From Pomacea canaliculata (lineage: Eukaryota > Mollusca > Gastropoda > Architaenioglossa > Ampullariidae), in assembly GCF_003073045.1 (NCBI RefSeq), contig NC_037594.1, positions 28,198,737-28,262,736 of the forward strand: a stretch of DNA of 64,000 bases, read 5' to 3'. Shown here one piece after another: positions 22,786 to 36,600 of the stretch (within the stretch, counting starts at the first letter, position 1; each line of letters begins with the position of its first letter). A program made the position numbers and the translations under genes. The notes below the pieces were generated by a model that made no database searches, was not told where the DNA came from, and saw nothing but the letters and a program-made list of their open reading frames with translations.

Positions 22786-25700
22786 CTAGGGCAGCCGGTG
22801 CCATAAAAATGAACGGTCGTCTAACATGGTGGCCAGTTCCTCCTTGTACCCGGCGTAAAACTGGTCTAGCTGCGCTCGCGTCTCAGGATACATGTCCTCC
22901 ACCTCTTTCTTGATCTCTGTTTCGTGCTTTCTGGTCATGCTTGCAATCTTCTCTATCTGCTGGTCTGTCAGTGGCTCTAAAGAAGAAGCAGGGTTCTTGT
23001 ACATTAAACATTATTGTAAAAACACTTATAACATGTCTACAGCTTAGAACACACACAAGAGGAATGAAATTTTGCTTGCACTGATTTGACCTTTTTTTCT
23101 TTCCGTTTCCACCAGTTCTTTTCTTTTTTTTAAAATTTGCACATCTTAAAAATTTTATAATTACCCACGATTCATTATAGAATCAAGATGTACAACGAAC
23201 TCCATAGTTACACAGCATGGTACGTAACGTCACTGTACGATGGCAAAAACAGATTTTATTCACTGACCATGTGCACAATAATCTTAATAACCTTAACATT
23301 ATATGTCTATTATTTGTCATTAACATTTTTGCATGGAATAACGTCAAAACTTTTCTTCCACGAACGAGATGGATTTGTGAAATGAAGATAGGGCAAAACG
23401 GTTTAGGAGTTTCTGCGGAGTAGTGTACTCACCCAGGCCGAGGAACTTGTAGATGAGGCGCAAGTGGAGCGTCATGTTCTGCGCGAAGTCCTCCGTTCTC
23501 AGTATGTGGAAACTGGAGCGCGGAAACACGGCCAGCCATTCCTTCATGAACACAGAGTACATCCCGATGTGTAGCCGCATCTGACGAAAGAGAACGGGTT
23601 CATTTGTCAGTTGACTAAATTCTTACATACTAAAGCGCCAGTTTCAGACAGGCACGGTTAGGTGGTGACTAACTGCAAAACATGCAGACATTTCCAAAAA
23701 TAATATGCCCAAGAAGGGTCGACAATTTTAGAGAAGAAACTGTTGTATTTAAAATCAGTTATCTATTTTTGCAGCGTGTAAACAGTGAGTTAATTTCTAT
23801 CACAAATTTTCAATTCACTATGTATGTGTTCGATCGAATTTCGTAATCGATTTTTCACCCACTGGCCATCGTCCCAGAGGTCTGGAATTTTCACCGTTTA
23901 CTCATTTCCCGTGATAATGCAATATCAAATCATTTCCAGCAGTACAAAAGTAGTAAAATAATTTTAAAATTTGGTAAAAAAGATAATTGAGGGGAGATAG
24001 ATAATTGCTGCCTTAGGACTAATAAATTAGGTTATCTCCCCTAATGTGCCTCCAAATCTATTAAAACTGCATACAGAACGCGTATAGAAATAGAATGCCG
24101 TGCCTCAGGCAGTCAGATAGCCAAGGGCTAGACGAGCAACCGTCACATTGCGATGACACTCGATCCTCCAAAAAGTTTAAATATAAAATAGGTCAATGGC
24201 TTATTTACAAAACCCACACTTTTATTTGAAATATACCAAAAAGGGTAGAATAATTTGTATCCTTATGTCTCGGGATTTTCTTTGATATATATAACTTAAA
24301 ATATAAAAGTGTGAGAGGTACTCTTGGAAAACTTCTGGGCCCCTCCCAGCGAAGGACTCCCGACAGTCGCGCATCTCTCTCACACACACCCACCAGAGTT
24401 ACTGGTACTGTGACGTAAATACAGGTACTAAAAGTTATACGTTACATACTGGCATTTCCACGTAGGTATGGTTGCTGAAAACGCACTGGCGAGTGCTGTT
24501 CACCTTCAGACAACGCTGCATCATGTCGATGGCGCGTGGAACGTCGTCACGGAACTTCTCTGGTGACCAGCCGTAGCCGAGGAAAAGATAATCTGAATAA
24601 AGTCTGCAGCAAAAAATGTTACAATGTCGCCATCATTCAACTGAAATAATGTGATTACATAAGCAAGCAGTATTGAATGAGCATAGGACACCGCGATAAC
24701 GATGATCATACTGATTCTACTTGTCAGTGAGACCTAATTATAGGACTCGACCTGGTGAAAAGACATTTTGACAATGTTTACCAATGGGCGAAAACAGTGA
24801 ATAAACAGACCAACTCTCAGTTTTTAAATGTATTCATGATCTTTGCAATGAGTTGTGGTAGGTCTCGTATTGTTTCTTTTATGAACGGTGAATTTTCACC
24901 GTTTACTCATTTCCGGTGACAATGCAATATCAAATCATTTCCACCAGTACACAAGTAGTAAAATAATTTTAAAATTTGGAAAGATAATTTAGGGGAGATA
25001 GATAACTGCTGCCTTCGGACTAATAAACCAGGTTATCTCCCCTAATGTGCCTGTGCAAAAAAAGACGTCATATATAAGAAAAACAGTTGCTGTAAAAATG
25101 GCCAAGTGAGTGGGAAAACGACGGTCTTCATCCGCCATCTTCTTTATAACTCTCTCAGTGACATTCTTCTGAATTTCTGCCTCTTCGATTCGATTCACCT
25201 ACACATCTCTTCATCCTCATCGTCATCTGTTGGGGCTCGTCGAGCGTTGTGTTGTGTTGTGTGTGTGAGTGTAATACGTGTTGCATATGCAAGGTAAGTG
25301 TACGCTCGTCTTACTACAGTCTTAAAAGGATGCCATTAATAAGCTTGCCTCTCTGTTGGGTTTCGGAGGATGATGATGAACTTGGGATCCCTGTACAAAT
25401 GCCGCATCAGATGTGGAGTCAGTATAGCCGGCTCTGTAAGTCCTTTGTTTTGAGGAATTAACGTCCATGCTCTAAAATCCCAGAAATCCATCGGAGTTCC
25501 GTCTCCTAAACGTGTATTTGATTGTTTTTAATTTTCACACCAGTAGTCACCAAAATTGATGTTTGTTAAAAAATTCTACAAATATATACTTCGATAGTAA
25601 ACTGTTTAAAACCAGATTTTGTTTTAAAATCCCAGAAACATTTCTTGTTAGAATAATGGTGTCGACTACAAAAGGATACCATAGGAGAACGTGAAAGGAC

Positions 25701-26939
25701 TTTTATTAAAGTTAGCTGGACTCGAAACCACAAAACATATATATCTTCAGAACTCTAGAGAAACGAGTAAAGCAAAATAATAATTTTTTTGTGTTACTCG
25801 GTCATCGCTGGGACGATTTGTCTCAGGTGGTAGGGCAATATGGTCTTGGGGCGAAATGACCAGGGACTTTATCGGCACACAGAAAGTGATGCAGCTATAA
25901 ACGTTTACTCTTTTAAGATATTTTTGAGAAACAGCATTAGCCCGATTAGAATTAAAGAACACTTTTTAAAATAAAAAAAAAACCAATCATCTGTGTAGAC
26001 AGGAAGCCTTAACTGCTAGTGGTGAGTACCTGTGATTAGTTCACTGCCATTAGTATGAAAGCCATGATAGATGGTGGCAGCAGCTTCGTCGAAATACCGC
26101 AAGTATCGTACGAAAGGCTGTGGGCGCACCACTCCTTTCATCCACTGTCCTGCGCTCAAGAAAACAAAAATCTACCCATTAAGAACAAAGTATGCGGCGT
26201 ATACGTGTATGTATGCGTGCATAGTCACCTTAAAAAGTAAGCAGCACACAACAGTTGGTTACCTCACCGTATTTCAGCCAACACCAGTAGTATGTCTCTT
26301 TGCCCAGTCCCCCGCTGTTGGCCAGGACCTGAGGATGCTGGGTTATACGAGAGAAGAGGTCCGTGGAACCACTCTTGTCCACACCCAGCACGTGGAAGTA
26401 AGGCAGACAGCGCAGCCGTTTAAGACCATTATAGGGCCCCGAGTCCAACCAACATGGATTTTTATAGCTGGGAAGGTATTGGGGCCGTTGCTTGTCAACA
26501 TCAAGAAATAATTTTGTTAAAATTGTTATTATAAACAAATATTTTAAAAATTGAAACTCTTATTTACACAAAGTTGCAGAGCAAGATCCAACGTTTACAA
26601 AATTTATCAAATCACTTTGCCACACTCGCCATACACAGTATATTCACTAAGACAAATTACGATTCATTACACAGTAAATTCATGAAGATTTGTTGCCATA
26701 CTCACCACACAGAGTGTGTCTTCAACGCCTCGTTCACTTCTGGGGTCCACGCATGTCAACCTGTCGTTGACGTTGAAGAAGTGAGACACCGAGAACTGCT
26801 GGTCCTGCATGGGGATGACACTGTCCAGCAGCCCTTGATCGTTGTACCGAATGTAGAAGTGTAGGAAGAGGAAGCAGATGACGGAGGTCACCAGGATGAT
26901 GAAGAGATGACGAGTGTAGGACCCACAGACAGGTGCCAT
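22786..26939 (-). CDS. CHST15-like carbohydrate sulfotransferase (type II Golgi membrane enzyme)
   Basis: Model, minus strand: 26939-26706, 26490-26268, 26149-26030, 25505-25349, 24603-24450, 23580-23433, 22976-22786. All phases close; the product is 408 aa. The family moves sulfate from PAPS to glycosaminoglycan sugars in the Golgi lumen; human CHST15 makes GalNAc(4,6-SO4). A short cytosolic tail and one membrane segment (about residues 10-30) begin the protein. VLGVDKSGSTDLF (Lys117) is the 5'-phosphosulfate loop. ILRNPTERLYSDYLF (Ser248) is the 3'-phosphate site. The C-terminal domain has HLRLIYKFLGL and LDQFYAGYKEELA. It is shorter than human CHST15 (561 aa), mainly in the stem. The donor after 25349 is GC rather than GT. 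The acceptor at 26490 has a weak pyrimidine tract. Exact sugar specificity is not deducible. Confidence 0.9.
23885..24051 (+). repeat. Interspersed repeat copy 1 (intron 5 of the CHST15-like gene)
   Basis: About 167 bp, beginning GAATTTTCACCGTTTACTCA and ending CTAATGTGCCT. It is the direct-repeat partner of 24890-25052. Near its right end an inverted pair (GGGGAGATA ... TATCTCCCC) can form a hairpin with a loop of about 35-40 bases. No coding content; family unknown. Confidence 0.85.
24890..25052 (+). repeat. Interspersed repeat copy 2 (intron 4 of the CHST15-like gene)
   Basis: About 163 bp, same orientation and same ends as copy 1, differing by scattered substitutions and a short indel. 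The two copies flank coding exon 24450-24603. Confidence 0.85.
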
Positions 26940-29900
26940 GAGAGGGAGGGGGAAGAGGTGTGTGAGCGGACGGGGTGGGGTGGGGTGGGGGAGAATATGT
27001 TGGCAAAGAAGGGACTGAAAGATATAAAAAGAACAGACTGAAGAGCTGTTGAAAAAAAAATTGTGAGACGGACTGACGGACAAGTCAGTAATAAGATCGA
27101 ATAAAGTTGGAGTTAGTAAGATATAAGACATATAAACAATTACAAAATAGAATAGACTTTGGTAGAATGTAGCAGGTCAAGCATAATTATACTCCGGAAC
27201 GGAGGTCATTTGGCAATCATAGGAAGGTGTCGTTCAACATTTGGCCTTTGGTTGACAGAGACTGCTGGTCAAAAGAATCATCTCTCTTGTCTCGCAATCT
27301 TCGTTTTCTGTCTCTTTCTGGTTACTCAAGAGTTTGGACTATGCCACCTCAGGCGTAGTCTGACTTGACCACCACAAGACCGGCCGTAAGGGCCGCTATC
27401 CTTGGTTCGATTCTGTTTTCTAATTTATTTCCCTCATATTGAATCCAGCATTCCTCATACCTAAATCACAGCACGTGATAATCACATCCTTATTTACAGA
27501 GTGACGCGTAAGAACATTTAATATCAACAAATATTATGTCGACTCGTTACAATTACAAACATTTTCTCTTTTAACTTATTTTTCCTTTTTTAAAAAGTTG
27601 TGTGCTCTTACCTCTCCTCGTCTGATTCAGTAAGATGAGATTATCAACTTCTACAGTGTTGTGTGCTAGTCTAATTGTCTTGTCTGCCGAAGCTTTTGGC
27701 CATTTATTTGCATAGAGTGTAACAGCTTGCTCATACACACACAAAAATAAGTCACAATCATTAGCTCAGAGCGTAACATCTTGCTCGCACAAACAACAAG
27801 TCACAGTCATTAACTCGGTTTATACAATAACCACTACAATTTGTCGGTGTTGGGGTTACGGATGTAAACATAGAAGATATCTGCAACACGAACATCAGGA
27901 GTTGCGCTTTGTTATGTAATGAACTGGCGTATGAAGATGCACGGTTTTGTGTGTGGGGTGGGAGGGAACACACCATGCTGACAGTGAACGATGTTCACAT
28001 TCTTGCCTCCTCAGTATCTTTTTTGAGGGGACGGTTGCCCCCCTTGTTCTCCCCTCCTTCTCGTTCCCTCCCCATTGGAATTCTAAGCCCTGGAAACTGT
28101 GATCACAATAAACTTTCAGGGTTGAGCGAGGTCGACATGTGACAAGAGGAAGGCTTGAACAAGTCGCACTGCCATTATGATGAGGGGGCGCGCGATGAAT
28201 CTACAAGTAGGGCTTACATTGATTAGGATATCTGGTAGAAGAGAAATAATCTACTTCTGTATAAAATGCCACGTGCTATAACTTGATAACTGAAAGGAAA
28301 AATATAGGAAGTTATAACCGGTAGACAAACGATTTGATAATGTATGTGTCGTTGAACAAGTGAGGAATGAGTCCATCAACGAAGACAGACTTTAGTAGGC
28401 ATTTCGCCATGATGCAAATACATGATTCTGACATTTTTGGTGTAAGTCGCGTGCGTGTAGCTTTCTTTTTTTCTGCGTGTTTTTTGAACCATCAAAATAT
28501 CCAACCATGCAGAAGAAATATTCCCTAATTATATTTCATATGGGAATTTATGACCTAAAAATTGTTTAAAGGCCGTAAAGAAAGTTCTTTTATGCACTTA
28601 AAATCAGTATATCATGAGTTTGCTTGCCGCTTCAAAATAAGCAAATGTCATTAAGACGCTAAAAACCTCAGGGTGTGACACAGGTGTTATTGGGCAACAT
28701 ATGATATCGACCATAGTGTATTCTGGGATATTAGTAAATGTATATACCTCTTCAAGTAAATAAGTCCTGATCAGTTAAAAATCAGTAACTTAATCTGCTG
28801 TCTCCAATCGCAGAAGAATCAAGCAAATGGACACGAGTGATTCTCCATCTACCACAACTTCAAACTTTCCTCAGTGTCACTAGAAGAAGTCTTGTGGAGG
28901 TTAGAGGAAAGGGAGCAAAATTCAAAGATGCTTTAAATCGCTAAACATATATTGTGTCTTCGACTAGCTGTACTCTTTCTGCCTGGTTTCGGGCATAAAG
29001 TTTCAAAGAATAGTTTTATCACGCCTACCAGATTGATGGATCACATCATCGTTTGGTGGTCAGTTTACCGGCTCTACAAGATTTTTTCTCACTCTCTCTT
29101 TCCCAGTCCTTCTGGCGTGCCGCTCACCAGCCGACTTTTCAGTGGTCGGTGGTTGTAACTCCTAAGGGCCCTTCACTGCTTTGCAATAATGTACAGGTGA
29201 TCATCTGACTCCCTCTAGGGCCGCTGCACTTCTTAATCCCACAAATACGCCCCCAAAAAGAATGCTGGTAATGTGGCCAAGAGTTGACAAGTAAAGTGGC
29301 TTAAGTGGACAGCAAAAAGAAAGAAAAAAACGGTTGTTTCACACGTGACCTGCATTGCTGACAATGAATAGTTTTTTTTCCATTTTGTATGATGCTTCTG
29401 TTTGTGAATGGGCCCCAATGGACTTAGGCGATTTATTCCTTTAATTCTCTCTGTGAGCGTGCAAGTGTGTAAAATCTTTTTTAAAATCACAAAAATAAAA
29501 AAGAGACTAAAATGTATCTTTAAGTCGTTCTAAAACACTAAATATATATTAATCAATGAATCGCAGATCATTCAAAGACCACCATAATACTGTCCATATT
29601 CAGCGCGTTCTTTTAATAAATAGTATGTCTTTGTCGCAAAGTTTGAGATACGCTAAATAAAAATCCATTACTTTCTCCATCTAATTTTTATTTTTGAAAC
29701 TGCCTCACACCATATGTTTACTCGTATGATGGCTGTGAACTGACCAATGGGCGCGGGACTAGTGAGAACACAGGTGCGAATGGCCAGCGGCACGTTAAAG
29801 ACGTTAAGACAGGTGCAAGCTGACAGAAAGCTGAGATCGTGACAACGGCACGCGATTGTCTTCGTGCTGAACATGCTTCGTGCCTCCTGTGGTCTGCTAC

Positions 29901-30681
29901 TGGTGTGAAAGGTCAAGTCGAGGAGGCTCTGGCCATGCAACGTATGAATTAAGAAGAGTCACGTATCGACGGCAGGGCTGCAGCCATGCATGCAGTGTCC
30001 TTGAGCACTGTTGTTGTTGTTGTTGTTGTTGGTTGAGATAAGTGTAAGTTTATCTTTGAACCTGACTAATATTTTCCTATTTGATCAAAAAGAGTAATTG
30101 AACTATTTTCCTGAGCAGACCATTGTGTCAGTTCATGTCACAATACTTCTCAGTGTAGAAGGATACTTAACGTGAGTTATATAGTTGTGCTGGTTACAAT
30201 AAATGGGGAAGGAGGATTGGTGTTTTACACCGTCCGCAACTATGACTATATGACTGTGAAATAGCCTCCATGTAAACAGGCGCCGTTTCCAGAAAAGAAC
30301 AGCTTGCCCTTGACGGGATCTGATCCATGACAGTAGTCACTGATGCCATGACAACCCATCCTCACTGGAGTGGTGACAGTCGCTAAACGTTGCCCCACCA
30401 GCCCGCACAATACGAATCATTCCTGTGCACTTGTCACCGACAGGTTTTCCGAGTTTTAGTCCTGTCACTTGTTTTGTAAACATCCTGAACAAAGCTCTGT
30501 CGAATATTTCATGATGGCTTGTATCATGTGAGCAGGGAGGTAACCACGGACAGGACCCAGCAGGGGAGCTAATCAAGATTGACCTACATAGGTCAGCAAG
30601 GGGTTAAAGTTCATAAAATCTGAACATATAGCGAGAAAGAGGAGACAGCGATAGTAACGAGCAGAGTTTGCAGAAAGCACC
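26940..30681. other. Divergent intergenic region between CHST15-like and SUGCT
   Basis: Promoters of both genes should lie here. No third gene was recognised. The stretch contains a G/T-rich run near 26965-26995, a B-box-like CCTTGGTTCGATTCTG near 27400-27415 that may be a tRNA or SINE relic, a GTT microsatellite at about 30008-30030, and a diverged repeat-like block at 30200-30600. Confidence 0.45.
30205..30300 (+). repeat. Diverged mollusc-type interspersed repeat (tentative)
   Basis: The phrase TTGGTGTTTTACACCGTCCG followed by a repeated ACTATATGACTGTG-like stretch resembles, from memory, a dispersed repeat common in mollusc genomes (GGTGTTTTACGCCGT...). The copy is degraded and its ends are unclear. 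Confidence 0.3.
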
Positions 30682-33600
30682 ATGGCACTTTGTCGTCGGA
30701 GTACAAGGCTTAGAGTAGCTGCTTTCCGTGTTTTATTTTCAACGAATCGTCCAAACGATCGATTCTTTGGTAACTTTTTCCGTCTCGATTTCTCTTTGGC
30801 CTCCCTCTCCAGATCAATCTACTGTCACCCACTACATGTACTAACTCGAGCGCACACGATTATTCCTAGCGTGTACCTATCTGCTGTTTTTTATTATGCA
30901 CAAATTAATAATTTTTTTTTCTTTCGGCCTCCCAGTTATAAGTGTCCAGACTATTCACTACATCTGATGAGCTATTCAGTGTTATGTATTCAGTCAGATG
31001 CTGCTTCAGTCTCTCTTTAACTGTGCTTGTATTTTTTTCAGAATTAAATCATTCTGTATTATTTTGTGAACAAAATGTATGTTCTCTTAATATGTGAAAC
31101 ATTACTAGTGTCAGGAAAATTAAAATTCCAGGTAGCAAATTTCAAGTGAGAAGCTTATCAAATCAAAGTGAGAGTGATGGAGAATCCTCCTCAAATAAAG
31201 GAGCCTTGACTGGTCTTCGTGTTCTTGATCTGAGCAGGTAAATAATGAATGTAAGAAGGAACTATAGTGCAGCTCCATTTCAACTGAATAAATTATTAAG
31301 TCATTATTTTGCTACAAATCTAGTTTTGTTGTGACAGAGTCTTGGCTGGTCCATACTGCACCATGATTCTGGCTGATATGGGAGCAGAGGTTATTAAAAT
31401 TGAAAAGCCAGGTAGATGATGATTTCTATAGTTTGTAGCATATTGTTGTGAAAAAGTAATCAATAGTTTGGTTTAATAGATAATGATACATGTATTTTAG
31501 TTGGGTAAAAGGGGATGACAGGACAGTTAATTAATCGACATTCAAATTCTGTTTTTATAAATTCTAATATTACAATTCCATTAACTAGATGAGTTTATAT
31601 GCCATTAATTTGTACAGGTTTTTGGCTTTAAATGTTTTGATGAGTTAAATGCAATAAAAATTCTAGTAAAGCATTCAGCTTCTGTAATGAAAATAATGAA
31701 AGGATATAATATGTGTTGTTTTTCAGGGGAGGGTGATGACACCCGATCTTGGGGCCCACCGTTCTGTGGCACTGAAAGTGCTTACTTCTTCTCAGTCAAC
31801 CGCAATAAAAAAGTATGACCTGCAAATCATCAGTTCAGTATACCACAGCATGGTATTGCTTTATTGTGACATTGTTTAATTTATACTAATACAGAGCAAG
31901 ACAGTAGGGGTGTGTTTACATTTATGAAATTATAATACTGTGCATGTGCTTGTATACATTCATGCATGTGTCTGCCAACTCAGAGAAATAGTTTAAGCTT
32001 TTTTTGAAATTGCTTTAAAGAAATACTAAATGAAGTGTGAATATTTAATCATGTAACCTTAAAATTAGCAATTTATTAATTTAGTGACAATTTGGGCTTA
32101 ATTGAAAGCTATTTGTGTCATATATATATATATGCTTCATGTCACAAATCTTATTTTTGTAATGCCTTTTGTCATAATGTTAAATTTTTAATTTTTCTGC
32201 AGAGTGTAACAGTGAATATCAAACAACCTGAAGGTGCAGCTATAGTTAAACAGGTTTGCAACACCTGGTTATTTCTCTGTTATTTTGAAATTTAACATTC
32301 AATTTTTATTAGCTTTGCACACATCTGCTTTTAAATTTGCACGTTTCAGTTTTGATTAGTGTAAATCAGAATAACTTTACATTGATGACTGTAACTCATA
32401 TGTAGTTCAAATAGAGAGATTAGGTACAAGAGGGCTGACTAAATTGGTTTTGTGGTCAATGGGGGTACCAATAATTTTTAAAAGACAGTAAAAGTGTAGA
32501 ATGAAAGTTTACAACTGTTCACTGATTTTTACATGCTACAGCTAATCTTTTTCTTTTGCTTTGTTGCATTCTTGTGTTTGCAGCTGGCTCATAAATGTGA
32601 TATTCTTGTAGAAAACTATCTGCCAGGAAAATTGTGTTCCATGGGGCTGGGTTATTCACAGCTTTCCAGGGAATGTCCACATCTTATTTACTGCTCCATC
32701 ACAGGTAATGCCGCCTTTCACCTGTTCATGCAGTAGTGTATTAGGGGGATTCAAACAAGAGTTCTCTGGCTTTTGTGAAATATGTAATTTATGACGTTAA
32801 CTCACTTTTATAATGCCTTTTCAAAGGCCAATACTTTACACTTACTCAATGAATACAGGACAGCAACTTGGCACTCTCCAGATCATGCTTGAAAAAAAAA
32901 AAGAAAAGCAAACCTGAAGCAGTTTTCAAGTACAAAGCAATGAATTGTGCCATCAGGAAGGGGAGGCAGACAGGGAAGGATCAATGCAAGATGGTAGAGG
33001 AGGGAATGGCACAAGGTGACAGCAAAAAGGTGCACCACCTTCTGAAGACACTTACCAAGTCAACTCAACACAAGATTTCCATCATCAAAGACAGCAATGG
33101 CCACCTTCTCACAGAAAACACTGCTGTACCAGACTGATGGACTGAACATTGCAACGACAACTTCTAGCTGACAACAGATGCCAACATTCTCCAAGGTAAC
33201 AGACGAAACAGCGAGTCTGAAAACTTACCAGTCCCTTGGGAAGAGATTGAGAGAGCGGTACACAGTTTGATGTTGACAGAGTCTAAGATGAGCTGCTTAA
33301 TCAGAGGAGGAAGAAGGCTCTTACTGTTGTGTGCCAAAGAATCTGGGAACACAGAATGGATCCAATCACTTGTCATGCCCCTTCCAAACAAAAGGAGACC
33401 GTAGACAGTACCAGAACTATACACTCTTAAGCCTGTAAACCATCCAAGCAAAGTGAGGCTGAAAGCAATCCAGAATTTACATCAACACTACCACTGAAAC
33501 AGTGCTAGCAGAAGAACAGTCTTGCTTTAAACCAGGCAGGAGCTCAGTTGAACAGATCATCATATTCTTGTAGAAAAACATCTACACCACCCCTCCTCAT

Positions 33601-36600
33601 TTATGTCATCAAAGTGCTGAACAAGAGCTGATTGGGTGCAGGACTACTGGATAACCAAATGAGTTTTCTTTTTCACAACAATATGTGTCCTTCAAGGTTG
33701 CCCCTATTGCTAGCATTGTTCAATATCCTTTTGGAGAATGTTGTGTGAGAAACCCTTCACGACCATCACCTCTGTCTTTCCATCAGTGGGAGTCCATTTG
33801 CTTTGAATGCAGCATCGTTTTGACGGCAGACATAACAGTGAACTGCAAGACCTTACCGAGAGATGGTTCAAATGCACATCGAATGCAGACCAGAACTGAA
33901 AAAAGCATAGTCATTTGCAGTGGCAGTGACAAAGCAGAGATCTACAGGAATGCAGTCCAGCTTGAGGAGCTGAACAACTTTAAGTATTCGGGAGCCAACC
34001 CTTTCCAAAGATGGCAGCTCCACAGCAGCAGTAGACAAGCTAGACTGGATCTGGTGCAGCAAAACCATTGTACTAGTCTCTCTTATATGTGAACGTAGGC
34101 AATTATAAAATTATCCATTGTTACTAGGGAGGCTATTTTTGTAAAAAGTCTCTTTTGATTTTTTTTTTTTTTAAATGACAAAATTTTAACTTTACCCTTG
34201 ATTCTTACATTTATTTTCAGGCTATGGTCAGACTGGGCCATATGCCAAACGTGCTGGCTATGATGTGATTGTCTCTGGAGTTGGTGGACTCATGCATATC
34301 ACAGGACCAAAAGTAAGTTCAATAATAAATGCAAGAATTATGAACTGTCTAATTTTCTCTGGTCTTTGAAAATTTCCATTCTCCATACTTGGTAACAGAC
34401 CAAACTCATGGTGTTAAAGAGAAGTGCAGATTTTTCATGGCTTTGTTCACCACTTCTACAAATTCCTATCATGTCATAGGATGGAGAACCTTGTAAAGTT
34501 GGGGTGGCCATGACCGACCTTTCTACAGGTCTTTATGCCCATGGAGCCATTATGGCAGCAGTTCTGCTCCGCCAGAAGACAGGAAAAGGCCAGCACATTG
34601 ATTGTAGTCTTCTTTCTACTCAGGTGAGTTTGCATTTCTGTTGACTACCTGTTTAACTGATCAGTTTAGTGTGCTCCAGGATTTGTTCTTTCTTTACTTT
34701 TGTATCTCAGGTGGCATCTCTTGTCAACATCGCATCTAATTATCTAAATGCTGGGAAAGAAGCTACAAGACAAGGCACTGAACACCCCAGTATTGTACCC
34801 TATCAGGTCAGTCAGCACTAGGTGCTTCAAGAAAAATTAATGACTTCTAATTTGGAATTTGGTAATGGTCTGCAGTCTTTTTGAGTACCTTTCCTAAAAA
34901 ATAAACCTCATAAAACCCAGACTATTTAAGTAGATGAATTGGGTTTTTTTCAATTCTTACGTAAACATATAATGAACGGAAAATGAATTTTGGGTCAATT
35001 AGTTTTGCTTGAGTTTTATTTCTAAAGTACAAGGATTTGTAATGATATTTAGATTTCACTCTTTTAATTTTCAGATTTTAAATTTTGAGAATAAAGAATT
35101 TTGAAAAGCTGGAGACAGTTATGCTAAAGTTCCTGTTCCTGTAGGCTTTCAGAACTCTGGATGGCTTTATTCTTCTTGGTGCTGGTAATGATGGGCAGTT
35201 TAAGGTTTTGTGTAAAGTAAGTGAATTTGTACAACAAATATTTTAAGTTTCTGCAGCACAGATAAGCTGTGTAGTGCTGGTGCTTTAGTTGTTTTGAGTC
35301 CTTTTAACTTGTTGATGAAAGAGAAGAGAGGGAAAGCCAGAATGAGTGAATGAACATGTATTCACAAGCCCACATGTGTTCATGTATATTATTTCAGAGA
35401 GTATGGGGTTGTTTCTTTATATTGTACTAAATACGTGTTTCACACTTTAATTGGTGTATTTGGGTTGATAGTGTTTAGATCTGGCAGTTCTGGCCACTGA
35501 TGAGAGATATCTGACCAACAACCTTCGAGTCATCAACAGAGTTTCCCTTCTTGATAGCTTATCTAAAAGGTGATAAGTTACAGTCTTGCAATTCAGTTTA
35601 AGTAATTCAGAAACATTTATATACTTCTTAATCCTTGTTTAGATAAAGCATGGAGTTAAAAAAAAATTGTGCATAGAGTTTATCACAGGTATCCATCAAA
35701 GTGTTTTCTGAAAATTTATTTTATTTGGAAAACAGATAAATGGTATCATAATTGCTTTTATTGTCTAGAATATCCAAGCTTTCAACTAAGGAATGGCTAG
35801 TGAAGTTGGAGAACAGTGGTATTCCCTATGGACCCATCAACAACATGGAAGCTGTGTTTTCCGATCCCCAGGTAAAGAGACTGACTGCAAAGTTAAATCA
35901 ATTTGGGACTAGAGCAGTTGTTTGCTTATTGTTATTCCATCAAATCCATAACCGCTTGCCTGTTTACTTTTGTGACTTTAGCTTCCCTCTTTAAGTAGCT
36001 AGCTGCTTTGGTTTGAAAGGCGCGCATCACTCCCATGTCTGCATCATATCCCTCCTCAAGTACCTGATGGCCTTGGTTTAGAAGACTAGAATTACTCCTG
36101 TAACTTTACCATCCATTTTAAGAGTTGATAATTAACCCTGATTAACCCTGCACTTAATGAATTTAAACAATAGTAGTCTCTTTCTGCTGAAGATTGTAGC
36201 AATCTGATAATAAGGTACTATCAAAGGTATAAGTTTATGTATCTGTACCTTTATTCAGGGAGTTTATTTGACCTATAGCCTTAATTGGCAGAGAAATGCG
36301 GTTAATATCCTTTGTCACAGTAAACTGCATTCAGACATTTTATTTAATTCAAAGTTCCTGTGAACATATGTGATGAGAATTAATTTGAAAGACATATATA
36401 TTTCTTTAGGTAGCCTGCAATATTTATTTCACCACTTTGTGCCGGCAGTTATAAACGTTGCCTTGGGGCAACACGTGGAACTAAAGGACAAGCGTCTTGT
36501 TTCCAATATTATAAGGCGGTGTCCAGACCCCAAAGATGTTGTTTTACTTCTGGAGCTATAGTGGGTGGTTCTGGAACGGGTGGTAAAGTTTCCCTGTGGT

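Noticed and set aside
26734-27006. Proline-rich 90-codon open frame on the minus strand
   Set aside because: It overlaps exon 1 of the CHST15-like gene in another frame; its proline richness comes from the C-rich 5' flank.
27400-27415. B-box-like sequence as a tRNA gene
   Set aside because: No matching acceptor stem or anticodon arm could be folded around it; at most a SINE relic.
33164-33451. 95-codon minus-strand open frame in SUGCT intron 6
   Set aside because: It is the opposite strand of the decayed LINE, whose coding sense is plus.
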